A stretch of DNA of 37,582 nucleotides from Bacillota bacterium (lineage in GTDB: Bacteria; Bacillota; Sulfobacillia; JAJZYS01; JAJZLH01): NCBI GenBank assembly GCA_021803575.1, contig JAJZLH010000050.1, forward strand, positions 1 to 37,582. The letters are read 5' to 3'. Each line of letters begins with the position of its first letter. Positions within the stretch are counted from its first letter, which is position 1. The translations under genes were made by a program, and so were the position numbers. Positions 35,097 to 37,582 of this stretch are shown in pieces. Below the pieces are notes generated by a model, which saw nothing but the letters and a program-made list of their open reading frames with translations, ran no database searches and was not told the DNA's origin.

Positions 35097-36288
35097 GGGC
35101 GTTGGCCACCGCCTTCATGGGCAGGCCCCAGATCTTGATAAAGCCGGTGGCGGCTTGAGCGTCGAAGGCATCTCCCTCACCGTAGGTGGCGAGCTCAGGG
35201 CGATAGAGCGAACGGGTGGAGCGCCGCCCGACCACGGTGGCCTGTCCCGCCTTCAGCCGCAGCCGCACCTCCGCCTCCACCGGGCGCTGGGTCTCTTCCA
35301 GGTAGGCAAGGAGGGCCTTGGTCAGGGGCCCATACCAGAGGCCATTGTAAATGGTCTGCGCCAGCACCTCCTCAATGCCGGCCTTGTGCGCAAGGAGATC
35401 CCTGGGCAGTGTCAGCGCCTCCGCCGCCCGATGGGCACCGATCAGGGTGACGGCGGCCGGGGCCTCATACACCTCCCGGCTCTTGATCCCGACCAGTCGG
35501 TCTTCCAGGAGGTCGAGCCGGCCGACGCCGTGGCGGCCCGCCACCTCGCCCACGGCTGAAATCAGCTCCTCCAGCGCCATCGCCGCACCATTTAGCTGGA
35601 CGGGCACACCGGCCACAAACGAGAGCGTGATCTCCTCGCCCTCGGCTGGCCAGGCCTCCGGCCCGGCCGTCCAGGCGTAGCAGGCCTCCGGCGGCTCAAC
35701 CCACGGGTCCTCCAGCACCCCGCCCTCGATCGACCGGCCCCACAGGTTGGCGTCCACACTGTACGGACTCTCGATCGTTGCCGGCACGGGGATGTGGTGA
35801 GCCTCGGCATAGGCCATCTCCTGGCCTCGGCTCCACGCCCACTCGCGCACCGGGGCGACCACCGCCAGATCCGGGGCCAAGGATGCCACCGCCACGTCAA
35901 ACCGTACCTGGTCGTTGCCCTTGCCAGTGCAGCCATGCGCCACCGCCTCGGCGCCGAACTCTCGGGCCGCGGCCACCAGGTGCTTGGCGATCAGGGGTCG
36001 GGCCAAGGCCGTGGCCAGCGGGTACTCCCGCTGGTAGAGAGCGTTACCCCACAGGGCAGGTGTCAGGAACTCGGCCGCGAACTCAGCCCTGCCGTCCACC
36101 ACCACCGCCGCCTTGGCCCCGATGGCCAGCGCCTTGGCCTTCAGCGCCTCCGGGTCCTTCGTCTCGCCCAGGTCGACGGACAGCGCCACCACCTGATAGC
36201 CATATGTGTCGATCAGCCAGCGGATCGCCACGGAGGTGTCGAGGCCACCTGAGTACGCCAGCACGACCGTCTTCTCTGCTGTGGCCAT
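35086..36288 (-). CDS. argG: Argininosuccinate synthase
   Basis: ArgG joins citrulline and aspartate using ATP. The 400-aa product has the P-loop-like AYSGGLDTS at 11-19, GCTGKGNDQVRF and ESPYSVDANLWGRSIEGG in separate conserved blocks, as expected of type I enzymes. ATG at 36288 directly follows the argF stop (TAGATG), and its end overlaps argH, so the three genes are translated as one coupled unit. Confidence 0.97.
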   Translation of the reverse strand: MATAEKTVVLAYSGGLDTSVAIRWLIDTYGYQVVALSVDLGETKDPEALKAKALAIGAKAAVVVDGRAEFAAEFLTPALWGNALYQREYPLATALARPLIAKHLVAAAREFGAEAVAHGCTGKGNDQVRFDVAVASLAPDLAVVAPVREWAWSRGQEMAYAEAHHIPVPATIESPYSVDANLWGRSIEGGVLEDPWVEPPEACYAWTAGPEAWPAEGEEITLSFVAGVPVQLNGAAMALEELISAVGEVAGRHGVGRLDLLEDRLVGIKSREVYEAPAAVTLIGAHRAAEALTLPRDLLAHKAGIEEVLAQTIYNGLWYGPLTKALLAYLEETQRPVEAEVRLRLKAGQATVVGRRSTRSLYRPELATYGEGDAFDAQAATGFIKIWGLPMKAVANAHGR

Positions 36289-37206
36289 CTACGAGGCACC
36301 TCCCCAGAGTGCGCGGAGCCAGGCCTTTTGGACGTGGAGACGATTCTCAGCCTCGTCCCACACAGCCGACTGCGGTCCCTCGATCACCTCGGCCGTCACC
36401 TCTTCACCGACGTGGGCAGGCAGGCAGTGCAAGAACACGGCGTCCGGGTCGGCCAAGGCCATCAGTGCGGCATTGACCTGATAGGGGGCGAATAGGCGGA
36501 TTCGGTCGGCTGCCTCTGCCTCCATGCCCATGCTCACCCAGGTATCGGTGATCACCACGTCGGCACCCCGGACTGCCTCCTTGGGATCGGCCAGAAGCGT
36601 GGGCGGATGGCGACGCACCGCCGGCGCCGCCAGCACCGTCGGGTCTGGGCCAAAGCCCGGCGGCGTGGCCAGGCGCAAGTCCAACCCCAGCACGCCCTGG
36701 GCCAGGATCCAGGTATTGGCCATGTTGTTGCCGTCGCCGACGTAGGCATAAGTGAGGCCGTGCAACTGGCCCCTGCGGCTGCTCACCGTCAGCAGGTCGG
36801 CCAGCACCTGCATCGGGTGGAAGCGCTCAGTCAGGGCGTTCACCACCGGAATCCGGCTCTCGGCCGCCACCAGTTCCACATCCTCCTGCCGATGTGTGCG
36901 CATGGCGACTGCATCCAGGTAGCGCCCTAAGACACGGGCCGTGTGGGCGAGGCTCTCTCCGCGGGAAAGCTGCGTCGTCTCGCTGGAGAGGAAGACGGAC
37001 TGGCCGCCCAGCTGCGCCATCGCCACCTCGAACGAGACGCGGGTGCGGGTCGACGGCTTGGTGAACAAGAGGCCGAGCACCCGGCCCCTCGCTTCCTCGG
37101 AGCGCTGTCCCCTCGTCCGCTGGGCCTCGGACAGCAGTTCCCCGATCTCAGCCGCGCTCAGCTCATCCAGACGCAACAGGTGGAAAGAGGTCTTGGTCGG
37201 TGGCAT
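36289..37206 (-). CDS. argF: Ornithine carbamoyltransferase
   Basis: ArgF makes citrulline from ornithine and carbamoyl phosphate. The 305-aa product has the carbamoyl-phosphate site STRTR (52-56), HPMQVLADLLT, the ornithine-side motif DTWVSMGME and HCLPAHVGEE. The start is ATG at 37206 (MPPTKTSFHLLRL), with AAGGAGG 6 nt upstream. The same frame is open back to GTG at 37392, but that part has no resemblance to the family and runs through the leader hairpins, so it is rejected. The gene opens the argFGH operon behind a leader with an Arg-rich peptide and a terminator, which suggests arginine-responsive attenuation. The early genes argC, argJ, argB and argD are not in the window. Confidence 0.97.
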   Translation of the reverse strand: MPPTKTSFHLLRLDELSAAEIGELLSEAQRTRGQRSEEARGRVLGLLFTKPSTRTRVSFEVAMAQLGGQSVFLSSETTQLSRGESLAHTARVLGRYLDAVAMRTHRQEDVELVAAESRIPVVNALTERFHPMQVLADLLTVSSRRGQLHGLTYAYVGDGNNMANTWILAQGVLGLDLRLATPPGFGPDPTVLAAPAVRRHPPTLLADPKEAVRGADVVITDTWVSMGMEAEAADRIRLFAPYQVNAALMALADPDAVFLHCLPAHVGEEVTAEVIEGPQSAVWDEAENRLHVQKAWLRALWGGAS

Positions 37207-37256
37207 GGGACACCTCCTTGTGATCGGGCCGAGACATCGACCAAAGCAAATGAGAA

Positions 37257-37282
37257 GGGCCCAGGGCTGTCGCCCTGGGCCC
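37257..37282 (-). terminator. Intrinsic terminator (attenuator) in the argF leader
   Basis: A perfect 11-bp stem (GCCCTGGGCCC and GGGCCCAGGGC, at 37257-37267 and 37272-37282) with a 4-nt loop is followed on the minus strand by TTCTCATTTGCTTT. It ends about 50 nt before the argF start codon and after the leader ORF, so it would stop transcripts before argF unless an alternative fold forms. Confidence 0.75.
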
Positions 37283-37353
37283 CCTCGCGGCTGATCTAAC
37301 TCAGCAGATGCGGTGTGGGAGGGGTACCCAGGCGCGCGCCAGCCTGGCCCTCC
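37257..37353 (-). promoter_or_regulatory. Predicted ribosome-mediated arginine attenuator
   Basis: Four segments can pair in exclusive ways on the minus-strand RNA. Segment 1 (GGAGGGCCAGGC, 37342-37353) pairs with segment 2 (GCCTGG 37328-37333 and CCCTCC 37318-37323, 4-nt bulge) over 12 bp. Segment 2 (GCCTGGGTACCCC, 37321-37333) can instead pair with segment 3 (GGGGGCCCAGGGC, 37272-37284) over 11 bp with small bulges. Segment 3 pairs with segment 4 (37257-37267) as the terminator. Two AGG codons of the leader ORF (37349-37354) lie in segment 1. A ribosome waiting there for Arg-tRNA would free segment 2 to hold segment 3, preventing termination. Confidence 0.65.
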
Positions 37354-37384
37354 TCGTGGCTGAACCGTTCCGACGCTGTGCCAA
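37301..37384 (-). CDS. Arg-rich leader peptide of the argFGH operon (predicted)
   Basis: A 27-codon ORF starts at TTG 37384 and ends at TGA 37301-37303. GAGGAGG (37392-37398) stands exactly 7 nt before the TTG. The peptide begins MAQRRNGSATRRARLARAWV; seven of its 27 residues are Arg (4, 5, 11, 12, 14, 17, 25), coded CGT, CGG, AGG, AGG, AGG, CGC and CGC. The ORF lies in a different frame from argF and ends 19 nt before the terminator hairpin. No homologue is known to me; the call rests on position, ribosome binding site, Arg content and RNA layout. The frame stays open further upstream to an ATG that falls within the -10 box, so it would not be in the transcript. High GC raises the background of Arg codons, which is the main caution. 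Confidence 0.6.
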   Translation of the reverse strand: MAQRRNGSATRRARLARAWVPLPHRIC

Positions 37385-37418
37385 CCGTGCACCTCCTCGG
37401 TAGATGGTGGTGAGGAGC

Positions 37419-37447
37419 ACCATACCAGCCCCGCCGCCCAGGGTCAA
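37419..37447 (-). promoter_or_regulatory. Sigma-A-type promoter of argFGH
   Basis: TTGACC (37442-37447, 5 of 6) and TATGGT (37419-37424, 4 of 6) are separated by exactly 17 bp on the minus strand. The start would be near the A at 37411, giving a leader of about 205 nt that contains the peptide ORF and the attenuator. No ArgR-type box of the TGAATAATTATTCA kind is seen near it. Confidence 0.7.
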
Positions 37448-37505
37448 GTGCGCCCGGGCTCTAGGCTGAAACCTGTGGGGTGAGTGGTGAGAAAGGGGGA
37501 AAAAG

Positions 37506-37558
37506 CGGAAGCAGCTCCAAATCTGGTGGTACCGGCCAACAGAAAAGGAGTGCTTCCG
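37506..37558 (+). promoter_or_regulatory. Plus-strand hairpin covering a ribosome binding site
   Basis: CGGAAGCA (37506-37513) plus CTCC (37515-37518) pair with GGAG (37547-37550) plus TGCTTCCG (37551-37558): 12 bp with one bulged base. The GGAG is the probable ribosome binding site for the ORF starting at 37560. The loop holds GGTGGTACCG (37525-37534), which resembles the T-box core but lacks a recognisable stem I upstream. Confidence 0.4.
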
Positions 37559-37559
37559 T

Positions 37560-37582
37560 GTGGCAGAGCGTATCGCACCGGT
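37560..37582 (+). CDS. Possible start of a divergent plus-strand gene (partial)
   Basis: AAAAGGAG (37543-37550) is followed after 9 nt by GTG at 37560, reading MAERIAP before the window ends; a GTG at 37558 in another frame (MWQSVSH) is an alternative. Too little is present to identify a product. The direction is opposite to all other genes, and the sequence upstream (37448-37505) is A-rich in places, unlike the rest of the window. It could be a mobile element or an unrelated divergent gene. Confidence 0.3.

Noticed and set aside
37207-37392. N-terminal extension of ArgF by 62 residues from a GTG at 37392
   Set aside because: The frame is open by chance; the added residues do not match the family, the sequence runs through the leader hairpins, and ATG at 37206 has an AAGGAGG site and gives the normal protein.
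37207-37411. T-box riboswitch in the argF leader
   Set aside because: The leader has GGGTACC but not the conserved AGGGTGGNACCGCG, and no stem I or specifier loop could be recognised; the leader-peptide layout explains the sequence better.
37301-37423. Longer Arg-rich leader peptide (40 codons) from the ATG at 37423
   Set aside because: That ATG lies within the -10 box TATGGT, so it would not be transcribed from the predicted promoter; the TTG at 37384 has a well-spaced ribosome binding site.

Overview
The window looks like chromosomal DNA from a high-GC bacterium of the Firmicutes (Bacillota) type. The gene order closely follows the conserved Bacillus/Clostridium block that runs from rpsB-tsf-pyrH-frr through polC and nusA-infB to rpsO-pnp and asd-dapG-dapA-rnj-ftsK/spoIIIE. 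PolC (a Firmicutes-type replicase with a PHP domain split by an exonuclease), RNase J, YlxR, YlxQ and YlxP support this. The high GC and frequent GTG starts recall lineages such as Symbiobacterium or Thermaerobacter; that is inference, not identification.

Almost every gene lies on the minus strand, so transcription runs from right to left. From the right: (1) an arginine operon argF-argG-argH (33699-37206) behind a strong promoter and a 5' leader; (2) rpsB-tsf-pyrH-frr-uppS-cdsA-dxr-rseP-ispG-proS-GT2-polC (19898-33566), covering ribosome building and recycling, UMP kinase, isoprenoid and phospholipid synthesis, a site-2 protease, prolyl-tRNA synthetase, a glycosyltransferase and the replicative polymerase; (3) a 514-bp gene-free spacer where rimP would be expected; (4) nusA-ylxR-ylxQ-infB-ylxP-rbfA-nrnA-truB-ribF, then rpsO and pnp (9372-19383), i.e. 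transcription, initiation, ribosome maturation, tRNA modification, flavin synthesis and RNA turnover; (5) an M16 peptidase, dut and an APC-family permease (5889-9299) where Bacillus has ymxH and the dipicolinate synthase genes; (6) asd-dapG-dapA-rnj (757-5778), lysine/diaminopimelate synthesis plus RNase J; (7) the 5' part of an ftsK/spoIIIE-type DNA translocase (1-545). Many junctions are tight ATGA, GTGA or TGATG overlaps, indicating translational coupling.

The most interesting element is the argF leader (37257-37447). A TTGACC-N17-TATGGT promoter is followed by a short Shine-Dalgarno-led ORF of 27 codons, seven of them Arg. Three overlapping RNA pairings follow: a 12-bp hairpin whose ascending arm contains two adjacent AGG codons, an alternative antiterminator pairing, and a perfect 11-bp terminator hairpin followed by a T-rich stretch just upstream of argF. 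This is the layout of a classical ribosome-mediated attenuator, here apparently sensing arginine, a pathway usually described in bacteria as controlled by the ArgR/AhrC repressor.

Other points of note are the rimP gap with strong inverted repeats, a plus-strand hairpin at the right edge that covers a ribosome binding site, an 89-bp ylxR/ylxQ overlap, a glycosyltransferase without an obvious start codon, and a short archaeal/eukaryotic-type ProS. No tRNA, rRNA, CRISPR array or complete insertion sequence was seen.
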